From: Burkholderia sp. BCC0506
Lineage (GTDB): Bacteria; Pseudomonadota; Gammaproteobacteria; Burkholderiales; Burkholderiaceae
Reading direction: 5' to 3'
Assembly (NCBI RefSeq): GCF_902833145.1
Contig: NZ_CADFEN010000009.1
Span: 124,001-188,000 of the forward strand
DNA: 64,000 nt
Of this stretch, positions 26,793 to 35,956 are shown in pieces. Position 1 is the first letter of the stretch. The number at the start of each line of letters is the position of its first letter. A model generated the notes under the pieces. The model was given only the letters and a program-made list of their open reading frames with translations, was not told the DNA's origin and did no database searches. The position numbers and the translations under genes are program-made.

Positions 26793-28538
26793 ATGAAGAC
26801 CCGACTCGCTCTCGCCCAGATCAACGTCACCGTCGGCGATTTCGCCGGCAACGTCGCGCGGATCGTCGCGGCCGCGCGCGCCGCGCACAACGATGGTGCG
26901 CACCTGATGGTCGCGCCCGAACTCGCGCTGTCCGGCTATCCGCCCGAAGACCTGCTGCTGCGGCCCGCGTTCTACGCGGCGGCGGCCGCCGCACTCGATG
27001 CGCTCGCCGATGCGCTGAAGGCGTTCGACGGGCTCGCGGTGCTGGTCGGCCATCCGTTGCGCGGCCCGGGCAGCGGTCCGGGCAGGGGCTCGGGCAGGGG
27101 GCCGGGCAGCGATGCGGGCAGCGCGTCAGCCGTCGATGGTAATGCAAACCGCCCGATCGAGCGCGGCGTGCCGCCCACCGATACCTTCAACGCGGTGTCG
27201 CTGATCGTCGGCGGCGAGATCGTCGGCACCTACCGCAAGCAGGATCTGCCGAACGCCGAGGTGTTCGACGAGAAACGCTACTTCGCGACCGACACCGAGC
27301 CGCTCGTGTTCGAGCTGAACGGCGTGAAATACGGCGTGATCATCTGCGAGGACGCGTGGCATGCGTCGGCCGCGCAGATCGCGAAGGCGGCCGGCGCGCA
27401 GGTGCTGCTGATCCCGAACGGCTCGCCGTATCACATGAACAAGGAGGCGGTGCGCATCGACATCCTGCGCGCGCGGATTCGCGAGACCGGGCTGCCGATG
27501 GTGTACGTGAACCTCGTCGGCGGCCAGGACGAACTCGTGTTCGACGGCGGTTCGTTCGTGCTCGACGGCGAGGGCGCGCTCGTCGCGAAGATGCCGCAGT
27601 TCGACGAAGGGCACGCGATCGTCGAATTCGACGGCGCGCGCCCGCTGCCGGGCACGATCGCGCCCGAGCTGTCGACCGACGCGCAGGTGTACCGCGCGCT
27701 CGTGACAGGCGTGCGCGACTACATCGGCAAGAACGGCTTTCCCGGCGCGCTGATCGGGCTGTCGGGCGGCGTCGATTCGGCGCTGGTGCTGGCCGTCGCG
27801 TGCGACGCGCTCGGGCCCGAGCGCGTGCGCGCGGTGATGATGCCGTCGCGCTTCACGGCCGACATCTCGACCACCGACGCGGCGGAAATGGCGCGGCGCG
27901 TCGGCGTGCGCTACGACGAGATCGCGATCGCGCCGATGTTCGATGCCTTCCGCGCGGCGCTTGCCGGCGAATTCGCGGGCTGCGCGGAAGACGCGACGGA
28001 GGAGAACATCCAGGCGCGCATCCGCGGCACGCTGCTGATGGCGCTGTCGAACAAGTTCGGCTCGATCGTGCTGACCACCGGCAACAAGAGCGAGATGGCG
28101 GTCGGCTACTGCACGTTGTACGGCGACATGGCCGGCGGTTTCGCGGTGATCAAGGACATCGCGAAGACGCTCGTGTACCGGCTCTGCCGTTACCGCAACG
28201 AAACAACCGACTACGGGCTGCGCGACGTGATTCCCGAACGGATCCTGACGCGCGCGCCGTCGGCCGAACTGCGCGAGAACCAGACCGACCAGGACAGCCT
28301 GCCGCCGTACGACGTGCTCGACGCGATCATGCGGATGTACATGGAAGAAGACCGGCCGCTCGCCGAGATCGTCGCGGCCGGCTATGCGCGGGCCGACGTC
28401 GAGCGTGTGACGCGGCTCATCAAGATCAACGAATACAAGCGCCGCCAGGCGCCGATCGGCATTCGCGTCACGCATCGCGCATTCGGGCGCGACTGGCGCT
28501 ACCCGATCACGTCACGCTTCACCGAGCGGTTCGATTGA
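26793..28538 (+). CDS. nadE: Glutamine-dependent NAD+ synthetase
   Basis: A 581-aa enzyme converting nicotinic acid adenine dinucleotide to NAD with glutamine. The N-terminal nitrilase-type glutaminase holds Glu (APELALSGYPPEDLL), Lys and Cys (GVIICEDAWH). The C-terminal ATP pyrophosphatase domain holds LSGGVDSALVLAV, TTGNKSEMAVGY and YPITSRF. Near residues 92-112 a Gly/Pro/Ser/Arg-rich insertion interrupts the glutaminase, encoded by an imperfect repeat at 27067-27123. Start at MKTRLALAQINVTVGDF is the family N-terminus. glnB follows after 83 bp. Confidence 0.95.
   Translation: MKTRLALAQINVTVGDFAGNVARIVAAARAAHNDGAHLMVAPELALSGYPPEDLLLRPAFYAAAAAALDALADALKAFDGLAVLVGHPLRGPGSGPGRGSGRGPGSDAGSASAVDGNANRPIERGVPPTDTFNAVSLIVGGEIVGTYRKQDLPNAEVFDEKRYFATDTEPLVFELNGVKYGVIICEDAWHASAAQIAKAAGAQVLLIPNGSPYHMNKEAVRIDILRARIRETGLPMVYVNLVGGQDELVFDGGSFVLDGEGALVAKMPQFDEGHAIVEFDGARPLPGTIAPELSTDAQVYRALVTGVRDYIGKNGFPGALIGLSGGVDSALVLAVACDALGPERVRAVMMPSRFTADISTTDAAEMARRVGVRYDEIAIAPMFDAFRAALAGEFAGCAEDATEENIQARIRGTLLMALSNKFGSIVLTTGNKSEMAVGYCTLYGDMAGGFAVIKDIAKTLVYRLCRYRNETTDYGLRDVIPERILTRAPSAELRENQTDQDSLPPYDVLDAIMRMYMEEDRPLAEIVAAGYARADVERVTRLIKINEYKRRQAPIGIRVTHRAFGRDWRYPITSRFTERFD
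27067..27123 (+). repeat. In-frame GGGCAG-type repeat inside nadE
   Basis: Five imperfect units of CCGGGCAGCGGT / TCGGGCAGGGGC type code for alternating Gly, Pro, Ser and Arg. It keeps the reading frame and sits in a surface loop position of the glutaminase domain. Confidence 0.6.
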
Positions 28539-28569
28539 GCGGCGCTGGGCCGGATGCGGCCCGCCGGCT

Positions 28570-28575
28570 TACAAT
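28570..28575 (+). promoter_or_regulatory. Candidate -10 of glnB
   Basis: TACAAT 47 bp upstream of the glnB ATG. No convincing -35 and no sigma54 GG/GC pair is seen nearby. Confidence 0.3.
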
Positions 28576-28609
28576 CGGGATCGCGATTTTTCATCCAAAC
28601 GAGCATTGA

Positions 28610-28960
<351 letters not shown>

Positions 28961-29040
28961 GCGCCGCGTCAGCGCCATTCGAACGCTTCGCGGCCGCTTC
29001 GGCCGATCGGGCCACGGGCCGCACGAACCGGCCGCCCAAG

Positions 29041-29077
29041 AAAAAACGGTGCGGATACCCGGTTGGGTACCGCACCG
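29041..29077 (-). terminator. Intrinsic terminator of the porin gene
   Basis: CGGTGCGGATACCC (29047-29060) pairs with GGGTACCGCACCG (29065-29077) with one bulged base. On the minus strand it is followed by six T (29041-29046). It also faces glnB transcription. Confidence 0.75.
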
Positions 29078-29137
29078 ATACGCGCCTCTCGCAGCAGCGT
29101 GGAAAGTGTTGTCGAATCGTTCTTTGACGGCGCCTGA

Positions 29138-30214
29138 TCAGAACAGGTGCTGGATGCCGGCGTAGACGCCGGTCTGGCTGCCGCCCGGATGCGGGTTGCC
29201 CGTCGACACGGCGGTGCCTGCACCGTTTGCGTTCAGGCCGAAGTTGGCCGTCGAGCTGTTGCGCACCGTCGCGACCTGGACGTCGAACAGCGTGCGCTTC
29301 GAGATGTTGTACGAGCCGCCGACCGTGTAGATGTTCGCGTTGCCGCCGCCGTGGTTCGCGTTCACGTGATACACGGCCGCGATCAGCGCCGCTGCCGGCG
29401 TGGCCTGCCACGTCACACCGCCCCACACCTGTTGCGTACCCGTCACGCCGGCGTTCACTGCCGGGCCGCCGCTGCCGTCGGCGCGCGATGCCTGGTAGGC
29501 CGCCTGAACCTTGAACTGGCCGAGGAACACGTTCACGCCCGCGAAGTATTCGCGCGAGTAGTTGAACACGTCCGAGAAGCGGCCGTTGCTGTCGCGCGTT
29601 TCGTCGTAGATGCCGCGCAACTGGAACAGCGAATTCGTGTAGGTGACCTGACCGCCCATTGCACGGCCCGGTTGGCCGGCCGTCGTGTTGCCGTTGAAGC
29701 TGGTCGAGTTCGAGAACGAGAACTGGCCGTAGAAGTCGAGGCCGTAGAGCGACGGCGACTGGTACGACACGTTGTTGCTGGTCTTGTTCCAGTTGCGGCC
29801 GCGCACGAGCGAGGCCGTCGACCAGGCCGACTGGCCGAACGGGTCGAAGTCCCACACGCCGTTGGCGATCGCGAGCTCGCGACCCAACAGCAGCGTACCG
29901 TAGCGGTCGTTCGAGATACCGACGGTCGCGAAACGATCCCAGATCGAGCCGCTGAAGCCGCCCGTCATCGTGTTGAACGCGCCTTCGAGGTGGAACAGGA
30001 TCTTGTTGCCGCCGCCGATGTCCTCGCTACCCTTCAAGCCCCACAGGCTCGTGCCCCAGTCGCCGCTTTCCGCGCGCACTTGGTGGCCGTTCTGCAGGCC
30101 GTTCAGGTACTCGATGCCTGCATCCAGGCGGCCATACAGCGTGACGCTGCTCTGCGCGTGCGCCGTCACCACCCCAGCAGCCATCAGCGCGGCCGCGACC
30201 AAAGCTTTCTTCAT
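29138..30214 (-). CDS. Gram-negative porin (Burkholderia OpcP/OmpC-type)
   Basis: A 358-aa outer-membrane porin. The signal peptide MKKALVAAALMAAGVVTAHA is followed by QSSVTLYGRLDAGIEY. Amphipathic strands, GLKGSEDIGGG, a DRFATVGISN/LLLGRE loop region and the terminal Phe (GVYAGIQHLF) needed for BAM recognition are all present. It forms a 16-strand trimer and passes small hydrophilic solutes. The start is ATG at 30214; the codons before it (ATGGAGGAG) form the SD itself. An AT-rich leader at about 30416-30500 probably carries its promoter. Confidence 0.93.
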   Translation of the reverse strand: MKKALVAAALMAAGVVTAHAQSSVTLYGRLDAGIEYLNGLQNGHQVRAESGDWGTSLWGLKGSEDIGGGNKILFHLEGAFNTMTGGFSGSIWDRFATVGISNDRYGTLLLGRELAIANGVWDFDPFGQSAWSTASLVRGRNWNKTSNNVSYQSPSLYGLDFYGQFSFSNSTSFNGNTTAGQPGRAMGGQVTYTNSLFQLRGIYDETRDSNGRFSDVFNYSREYFAGVNVFLGQFKVQAAYQASRADGSGGPAVNAGVTGTQQVWGGVTWQATPAAALIAAVYHVNANHGGGNANIYTVGGSYNISKRTLFDVQVATVRNSSTANFGLNANGAGTAVSTGNPHPGGSQTGVYAGIQHLF

Positions 30215-30759
30215 CATCTCCTCCATACCCTGTCAAAAAGTCAACCCAGACTGCACGAGATGCCCGGAGCGCGAGCGCCGGGCAAAAGCGGGATAACCAG
30301 GGAGACCTCGTGCAGGGCCGGTAAGCGCGGCACGCGGGCAAGCAGACGGAAAACCGTTGAGCGGTCCCGCGCAGCCGGGTCGGCCTGCGGGGTCTCCTTG
30401 TAGTGTCGTGAAGCTAAACTACATTTCACGAACTTCGTTTTGCTACTTTGGTTACTAATTTAGCAAAAATACAATTTTGTGGCGATGGAAATCGTTGTTT
30501 GACTAACCGCTGTCGCCAAATTGCCATGCAACACGGTGCGCAACACGGCTCCCGAGGGTTCCCGATGACCGGAAAACCCTTGTTCTACAAGGGAGACAGG
30601 GATTTCGCGGGTGTGGGTCAAGGATTGCCACTATTGACGTTGCCGAGGCGCCGGCGTAAGCGCGAAAGTCGCGAAATTGGTAAGTATTTCGTAATGATTC
30701 GGGCGATTGCGAGCATCGCCGATCGGCGCCCGGAACGCCCGTCCTGCCACGCGCGGCGC
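30215..30759. other. 545-bp intergenic region upstream of the porin
   Basis: No credible gene. It holds the porin leader with the AT-rich stretch 30416-30500 (locally far below window GC), the inverted-repeat-like pair GTCGTGAAGCTAAAC / ACATTTCACGAAC around 30404-30433, and the LysR terminator near 30577. Osmo- or nutrient-responsive porin control usually acts in such leaders. Confidence 0.6.
30573..30593 (-). terminator. Weak terminator after the LysR gene
   Basis: On the minus strand CCCTTG-TAGAA-CAAGGG (30577-30593) is followed by TTTT (30573-30576). The stem is only 6 bp. Confidence 0.4.
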
Positions 30760-31683
30760 TTAGTCCGGGTGCGGCCGTGCGTCGAGCAAGTGGGCGCGGA
30801 TCCAGCGGTGCGCATCGGTGCGCGCGTGCTTCGCGTGCGAGTAGACCTTCACCGTGTAGCGCGGGATCTCGAACGGCGCGGGGAAGATGCGGATCGGCGC
30901 CGCGTGCCGCAGCGCCTGCGCGGCGCGATTCGGCACGGTCATCAGGAGTGCCGACTCCGCGATCACGAACGGTGCGGCCAGCACGGTCGGCAACTGTACG
31001 GCCACCTGCCGCGCGAGGCCGAGCCGGTCGAGCACGTAGTCGACGACGCCGCGCGGCTCGTTCCACGGCGTGACGACCACGTGGCGGGCCGCCAGATACT
31101 GGTCGAGCGTCAGCCGCCGGCCGATGTGCGGATGCGCGGCGCTCGCGATCACGACGTAGTCGTCGGAGAACCAGTCGAAATCCTCGATGCCCGGCGCGTC
31201 GGCCGCCGTTTCCTCGTGGTAGCCGAGCGCGAAGTCGATACGGCCGGCCGCGAGCTCGTCGACGGAAATCTTGCGGTCCGAATGGACGACGCGGATCCGC
31301 AGGTGCGGCGCCACGTGCTGGATGCGGGCGAGGAATGCCGGCAGCACCGCGAACGCCGTGTAGTCGGTCGCGGCGAACACGAACGTGCGATCGCTTTGCG
31401 CGGGATCGAAGCGGCGCGCGCGGGCGAGCCCCTTCGACATCGCGTCGAGCGCGTCGCCGGCCCACGTGGCGATGTCGTCGGCGCGCACGGTCGGTTGCAT
31501 CTCGTTGCCGAGGCGCACGAACAGCGCATCGCCGATCGCGTCGCGCAGCCGGGCGAGCGCATGACTCAACGCCGACGGGCTCAACGCGAGCTCGTGCGCG
31601 GCCGCCGCGACCGACCGGTGGCGGTACAACGCGTCGAACACGAGCAGCAGGTTCAGGTCGAGACGGCGAAGGTCGGGATGCAT
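30760..31683 (-). CDS. LysR-family transcriptional regulator
   Basis: A 307-aa LTTR. The winged HTH lies at residues 5-65 (LRRLDLNLLLVFDALYRHRS, AAHELALSPSALSHALARLR, ALFVR), followed by the type-2 periplasmic-binding-like effector domain. The NodD/SyrM-like YRHRSVAAAA start and LFVRLGNEM favour the branch controlling catabolic genes. The start at ATG 31683 (MHPDLRRLD) is chosen; GTG at 31713 would add ten residues with no better SD. It is divergent from the GNAT gene (136 bp) and upstream of a porin, either being a candidate target. Confidence 0.87.
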   Translation of the reverse strand: MHPDLRRLDLNLLLVFDALYRHRSVAAAAHELALSPSALSHALARLRDAIGDALFVRLGNEMQPTVRADDIATWAGDALDAMSKGLARARRFDPAQSDRTFVFAATDYTAFAVLPAFLARIQHVAPHLRIRVVHSDRKISVDELAAGRIDFALGYHEETAADAPGIEDFDWFSDDYVVIASAAHPHIGRRLTLDQYLAARHVVVTPWNEPRGVVDYVLDRLGLARQVAVQLPTVLAAPFVIAESALLMTVPNRAAQALRHAAPIRIFPAPFEIPRYTVKVYSHAKHARTDAHRWIRAHLLDARPHPD

Positions 31684-31819
31684 ATTGTTCAGATACGGAT
31701 GAAGAAACTGCACTTCCTGCAGATGTGGCGTGAACGTAGCATGACGGTTCGAACGGCGCCAGCGCGGGGCGCGGCGCCGCTTGTCCGTTTCACATCCGGG
31801 CCGGAGGAGGGCTCAACCC

Positions 31820-32317
31820 GTGCAAATCGATATCCGTTGCGCCACCGTTGCCGACGTGCCGCTGATCCTGCGCTTCATCACCGAACTGGCCGTCTACGAG
31901 AAGGCGGAGCACGAAGTCGTCGCGACGCCCGAATCGCTCGAGCGCAGCCTGTTCGGCGAAGGCTCGCCGGCGCGTGCGCTGATGTGCGAGGTCGATGGCG
32001 AGCCGGCCGGCTTCGCCGTGTATTTCTTTTCGTATTCGACGTGGCTCGCGCGGCAGGGGCTGTATCTGGAGGATCTGTACGTATCGCCGCGTTTTCGCGG
32101 CGCCGGCGCGGGGCTGCGGCTGTTGAAGGCGCTCGCGCGGATCGCGGTCGAGTCGGGCTGCGGGCGTTTCGAATGGAGCGTGCTCGACTGGAACGAGCCG
32201 GCGATCCGCTTCTACGAGGGCGTCGGCGCGGCGCCGCAGAGCGAATGGGTGCGTTACCGGCTGGCGGGCGACGCCCTGCGCGCGTTCGCCGACGCCACGC
32301 CGGTGAGCGCCGCGTAA
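31820..32317 (+). CDS. GNAT-family N-acetyltransferase (SSAT-like)
   Basis: A 165-aa acetyltransferase. It shows IRCATVADVPLILRFI, ELAVYEK, the central FAVYFFSYSTWLARQGLYLEDLYV strands, the acetyl-CoA loop RFRGAGAGLRLLKALA and DWNEPAIRFYEGVGA. The arrangement ELAxYEK...TFxG/YLEDLYV is typical of the spermidine/diamine or thialysine acetyltransferase (SSAT/PaiA) branch. The start is GTG with a strong GGAGGAGGG 7-9 nt upstream; the upstream TTG has none. Confidence 0.87.
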   Translation: MQIDIRCATVADVPLILRFITELAVYEKAEHEVVATPESLERSLFGEGSPARALMCEVDGEPAGFAVYFFSYSTWLARQGLYLEDLYVSPRFRGAGAGLRLLKALARIAVESGCGRFEWSVLDWNEPAIRFYEGVGAAPQSEWVRYRLAGDALRAFADATPVSAA

Positions 32318-32324
32318 ACGCAAG

Positions 32325-32357
32325 ACGGGCGCCGCGCGGCGAACCGCGGGCGCCCGT
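32325..32357. terminator. Hairpin between GNAT and HisP-like genes
   Basis: ACGGGCGCC (32325-32333) / GGCGCCCGT (32349-32357) lies between convergent genes and can serve both. No T-run longer than two follows. Confidence 0.5.
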
Positions 32358-32380
32358 TCGGGCGGGGTGCGTGACGGGCG

Positions 32381-33160
32381 TTACTTGAGGCTGCCCGACA
32401 GGAACCCGCGCAGGCGTTCGCTCTTCGGGTTCGCGAACACCTCGGCCGGCACGCCTTCTTCCTCGACGCGGCCCTGGTGCAGGAACATCACGTGATTCGA
32501 CACGTTGCGCGCGAAACCCATCTCGTGCGTGACGACGATCATCGTGCGGCCTTCCTCGGCGAGCTTCTGCATCACCTTCAGCACTTCGCCGACGAGTTCC
32601 GGGTCGAGCGCGGACGTCGGCTCGTCGAACAGCATCACGTCCGGATGCATCGCCAGCGCACGCGCGATCGCCACGCGCTGCTGCTGGCCGCCCGACAAAT
32701 GCGACGGGTACTGCTTCTCGACGCGCGGCGCGAGTCCGACCTTCTCGAGATACACGCGCGCACGCTCCTCGGCTTCCTTCTTCGGGATGCCGAGCACGTT
32801 CACCGGCGCTTCCATCACGTTCTCGATCACGTTCATGTGCGACCAGAGGTTGAAGTGCTGGAACACCATCGACAGCTTGGTGCGCACGCGCTGCAGCTGC
32901 TTCGGATCGGCCGCGCGCAGCGCGCCCGTCTTGTCGAGCGCGGTGCGCACTTGCTCGCCGTCGACGAAGATGCGGCCCGCGTTCGGCTGCTCGAGGAAGT
33001 TGATACAGCGCAGCATCGTGCTCTTGCCGGAGCCGGACGAGCCGATCACGCTGATCACGTCGCCCGAGTTCGCCCGCAGCGACACGCCTTTGAGCACCTC
33101 GTTGTCGCCGTACCGCTTGTGGAGATCGTCGACGAAAAGCTTCTGGGTCTGGGAATTCAT
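32381..33160 (-). CDS. hisP: Polar/basic amino-acid ABC transporter ATPase (HisP-like)
   Basis: A 259-aa ABC ATPase. Walker [11 protein letters not shown]-loop FQHFNLW, signature [15 protein letters not shown], Walker [13 protein letters not shown], and H-loop VVTHEMGFA are all present. The [14 protein letters not shown] start and length match HisP/GlnQ-type subunits. ATG at 33160 is preferred over the TTG before it, with AGGA at good distance. It is the fourth gene of the operon binding protein - HisQ - HisM - HisP, powering import of Lys, Arg, Orn or His. Confidence 0.93.
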   Translation of the reverse strand: MNSQTQKLFVDDLHKRYGDNEVLKGVSLRANSGDVISVIGSSGSGKSTMLRCINFLEQPNAGRIFVDGEQVRTALDKTGALRAADPKQLQRVRTKLSMVFQHFNLWSHMNVIENVMEAPVNVLGIPKKEAEERARVYLEKVGLAPRVEKQYPSHLSGGQQQRVAIARALAMHPDVMLFDEPTSALDPELVGEVLKVMQKLAEEGRTMIVVTHEMGFARNVSNHVMFLHQGRVEEEGVPAEVFANPKSERLRGFLSGSLK

Positions 33161-33178
33161 CAATATTCCTGCGAAAAC

Positions 33179-33892
33179 TTACTTGCCTTGCGGGCGCAGA
33201 TACGCGAGCCAGCGGCGCTCGGCCTGGCGGAACAGCCACACGAGCGTGAACGAGATCGCGAGGTAGAGCAGGGCGGCGATGCCGAACGCGTGGAACGACA
33301 TGTAGGTCGCCGAGTTCACGTCGCGCGCGATCTTCAGGATGTCCGGCACGGTCGCGGTGAAGGCCACCGTCGTCGCGTGCAGCATCAGGATCACTTCGTT
33401 GCTGTACAGCGGCAGCGCGCGGCGCAGCGCCGACGGCAGGATCACGCGGCGATACATCGTGAACGTGGACATCCCGTACGCGCGCGCGGCTTCGATCTCG
33501 CCGTACGACGTCGCCTTGATCGCGCCCGCGAAGATTTCGGTGGTGTACGCGCAGGTGTTCAGCGTGAACGCGAGCAGCGTGCAGTGCATCCCGTCGCGGA
33601 AGAATGCGTCGAGCATCGGCGTGCCGCGCACGGCCTGCAGGCTGTAGAGGCCGGTGTAGCAGAGCAGCAGCTGCACGTAGAGCGGGGTGCCGCGGAACAC
33701 GTACGTATACAGCCACACGGCGCCCGACAGCCACTTCTTCTTCGACACGCGCGCGACCGCGAGCGGCACCGACAGGCAGAAGCCGAGGCCGATCGACACG
33801 ACGAGCAGCCACAGCGTGATCGCGACACCGGTGATGCGATAGCCGTCGGTGTAGAGATAGTTGCGCCAGTATTCTTGGATGAGTTCGATCAT
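33179..33892 (-). CDS. hisM: Amino-acid ABC transporter permease (HisM-like)
   Basis: A 237-aa inner-membrane permease with five or so helices. The EAA loop EIEAARAYGMSTFTMYRRVILPSALRRALP contacts the ATPase. VFRGTPLYVQLLLCY and NEVILMLHATTVAFTATVPDI match HisM (about 238 aa). Its ATG overlaps the HisQ stop by 4 bp (ATGA), so the two permeases are co-translated to form a heterodimer. Confidence 0.92.
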   Translation of the reverse strand: MIELIQEYWRNYLYTDGYRITGVAITLWLLVVSIGLGFCLSVPLAVARVSKKKWLSGAVWLYTYVFRGTPLYVQLLLCYTGLYSLQAVRGTPMLDAFFRDGMHCTLLAFTLNTCAYTTEIFAGAIKATSYGEIEAARAYGMSTFTMYRRVILPSALRRALPLYSNEVILMLHATTVAFTATVPDILKIARDVNSATYMSFHAFGIAALLYLAISFTLVWLFRQAERRWLAYLRPQGK

Positions 33893-34578
33893 AGGTCAGC
33901 CTTGCGGACACCGGTCGAGTAGCGCTTTTCGAGCCACATCAGCACGAAGTTCGAGATCGTCGTGATGGCGAGGTAGACCGCTCCCGCGATCAGCGTGAAG
34001 AAGAAGAACCGCAGCGTGCCCTTGCCGGCGTCCTGCGACGCCTTCACGACGTCGGCCAGGCCGATGATCGACACGAGCGCGGTGGACTTCACGAGCACCT
34101 GCCAGTTGTTGCCGATGCCCGGCAGCGCGAAGCGCATCATCTGCGGGAACATGATCCGCGCGAACACCTGCCAGTTCGTCATCCCGTAGGCGCTGCCGGC
34201 CTCGAGCTGGCCGCGCGGCACGGACAGGAACGCACCGCGGAACGTCTCGGTGAAGTACGCGCCGTAGATGAAGCCGAGCACGAGCACGCCGGCGAGGAAC
34301 GGGTCGATGTCGATCTGGTCCCAGCCGAGCGCGTCGGTCGCCATGTTCAGCCAGATCTGCAGGCTGTAGAACAGCAGCAGCATCAGCACGAGATCGGGCA
34401 CGCCGCGGATCAGCGTCGTGTAGACGGTGCCGATGCCGTTCGTCACGCGGTTGCGCGACAGCTTCGCGCCGGCGCCGAGCAGCCCCAGCAGGAACGACAG
34501 CGCAAGCGAAAGCACCGCCAGCTTGACGGTTTGCCAGGTGCCGGCGAGGATCAGCGGGCCGTAGCCTTGTAGAAACAT
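33889..34578 (-). CDS. hisQ: Amino-acid ABC transporter permease (HisQ-like)
   Basis: A 229-aa permease. Start at MFLQGYGPLILAGTWQTVKL, the family N-terminus; longer frames add unrelated sequence. TLIRGVPDLVLMLLLFY, FIYGAYFTETFRGAFLSVP, the EAA motif GQLEAGSAYGMTNWQVFARIMFP and NNWQVLVKSTALVSIIGL are visible. It partners with HisM, and its stop overlaps the HisM start. A 230-bp hairpin-containing spacer separates it from the binding-protein gene. Confidence 0.92.
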   Translation of the reverse strand: MFLQGYGPLILAGTWQTVKLAVLSLALSFLLGLLGAGAKLSRNRVTNGIGTVYTTLIRGVPDLVLMLLLFYSLQIWLNMATDALGWDQIDIDPFLAGVLVLGFIYGAYFTETFRGAFLSVPRGQLEAGSAYGMTNWQVFARIMFPQMMRFALPGIGNNWQVLVKSTALVSIIGLADVVKASQDAGKGTLRFFFFTLIAGAVYLAITTISNFVLMWLEKRYSTGVRKADL

Positions 34579-34680
34579 ATGGGGTCCCTGGTGTGGTCCC
34601 TGAGGGCGCACGCAGTGCGCCGCGAAAGACGCGTCCGCCAAGCTGCGCGGAACGCCCCGTGCGTATCATGACCGTCCGCC

Positions 34681-34722
34681 CCGGCAACGGTGCCGGGCCC
34701 GCCCGTCGCGCGAGCGGCGGGC
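34681..34722 (-). other. Intercistronic hairpins after the binding-protein gene
   Basis: Two adjacent GC stems, CCGGCA-ACGG-TGCCGG (34681-34696) and GCCCGCC / GGCGGGC (34697-34722), lie in the 230-bp gap between the binding protein and HisQ. No T-run follows, so they look like mRNA stabilising or attenuating structures rather than a terminator. Confidence 0.45.
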
Positions 34723-34808
34723 AAGGGGGCGGGCGGCGCGTGGTTGACTGCCTGTACTGCGCGGAACGCGGGGCCGCCCCCGCATCCGTTGCTTCTTTCC
34801 GTCCGCGT

Positions 34809-35591
34809 TCAGCGGGCCGGTGCCGAATAGACGCTGAACGAGAAGTACTTGTGCGACAGCCGGTCGTACGTGCCGTCCTTGTGCATGTCGGCCAGCGCCT
34901 TGTTGATCCTGAGCTTCAGGTCGGTATCTTCCTTGCGCAGGCCGATCGCCGTGCCGTCGCCGATCGTCTTCGGATCCTTCACTTCCGGCCCGGCGAACGC
35001 GAAGCCCTTGCCGCGCGGCGTGCGCAGGAAACCGTAGTCGGCCTGCAACTCGTCCTGCAGCGTCGCGTCGAGGCGGCCCGAGCCGAGATCGGCATAGACC
35101 TGGTCCTGGTTCTGGTAAGGAATGATCGTCACGCCCTGCGGTTCCCAGTACGCTTTCGCGAAGGTTTCCTGCGTCGAGCCCTGCTCGACGCCGACGCGCT
35201 TGCCTTTCAGCGACGCGACCGTCGGCAGCAGCGGCGAGCCGGTCTTCGCGATCATCCGCGCGGGCGCGTCGTACACCTTGTCGGAGAAGTCGATCTGCTC
35301 GCGACGCTTGTCCGTGACGGTCAGCGACGACACGATCACGTCGTACTTCTTCGCCTTCAGCGCCGGGATGATCCCGTCCAGATCCTGCGCCACCCACACG
35401 CATTTCACGTTGATCCGCTTGCAGATTTCCTTGGTGAGATCGACGTCGAAACCGACGATCTCGCCGCTCGGCGCGGTCGACTCGAACGGCGGGTAGCTGG
35501 CGTCGACGCCGATCCGCACGGTCTTCCACTCCTTCGCGAAGGCGCTGCCCGCCACGAGGGCGAGGGCGGCGCACAGGGCGGCCTTCTTCAT
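34809..35591 (-). CDS. argT: Lys/Arg/Orn/His periplasmic binding protein (ArgT/HisJ-like)
   Basis: A 260-aa SBP family 3 protein with a Sec signal peptide (MKKAALCAALALVAGSAFA, cut before KEW). The core has RIGVDASYPPFES, GEIVGFDVDLTKEICKRI, CVWVAQDLDGIIPAL, KYDVIVSSLTVTDKRREQIDFSDK and VGVEQGSTQETFAKAYW, typical of LAO/HisJ. The chosen ATG has AAGG 6 nt upstream; the ATG two codons earlier does not. First gene and probably the most abundant product of the import operon. Confidence 0.93.
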   Translation of the reverse strand: MKKAALCAALALVAGSAFAKEWKTVRIGVDASYPPFESTAPSGEIVGFDVDLTKEICKRINVKCVWVAQDLDGIIPALKAKKYDVIVSSLTVTDKRREQIDFSDKVYDAPARMIAKTGSPLLPTVASLKGKRVGVEQGSTQETFAKAYWEPQGVTIIPYQNQDQVYADLGSGRLDATLQDELQADYGFLRTPRGKGFAFAGPEVKDPKTIGDGTAIGLRKEDTDLKLRINKALADMHKDGTYDRLSHKYFSFSVYSAPAR

Positions 35592-35781
35592 TTCCATCCT
35601 TCTGTTGCTGACTTTCCGGGGGCGCTCGCGGCCGGTCGGACCGGGCGCCGCGGCGTATTCTAGACGGCCAAAAATCGCCGATCGGCGCTGTGGCGTTGGC
35701 GGCCGCCGGAAGGGCGAACGCCAAAAGGGCGGTATTTTACCCGAACGCGATACGCGGAAAACGGCAATCCGGCGCGATCGA

Positions 35782-35832
35782 CCGATTCCTCGAATCGGTT
35801 GTTGCGACAATCGTGGTATTCGCAACGAATAC
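35782..35832. promoter_or_regulatory. Cluster of palindromes between ArgT and pirin genes
   Basis: Three perfect inverted repeats lie within 51 bp: CCGATTC-CTC-GAATCGG (35782-35798), GTTGCGA-N12-TCGCAAC (35801-35826) and, nested in it, GTATTCG-CAA-CGAATAC (35816-35832). The 365-bp gap 35592-35956 contains both divergent promoters and no gene. The sites could bind a regulator of the amino-acid importer or of pirin. Confidence 0.45.
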
Positions 35833-35956
35833 TTCGGCAATTGATTGCGCGGGTGCAACGATGCGGTGCGCAGGCGGCGGATTGTGGCGCTTTCGGCACC
35901 CCCCTACAGTGGAGGTAAACCCGAACAGAACATCTGCACCCCGAGCGTCCTCCCCC

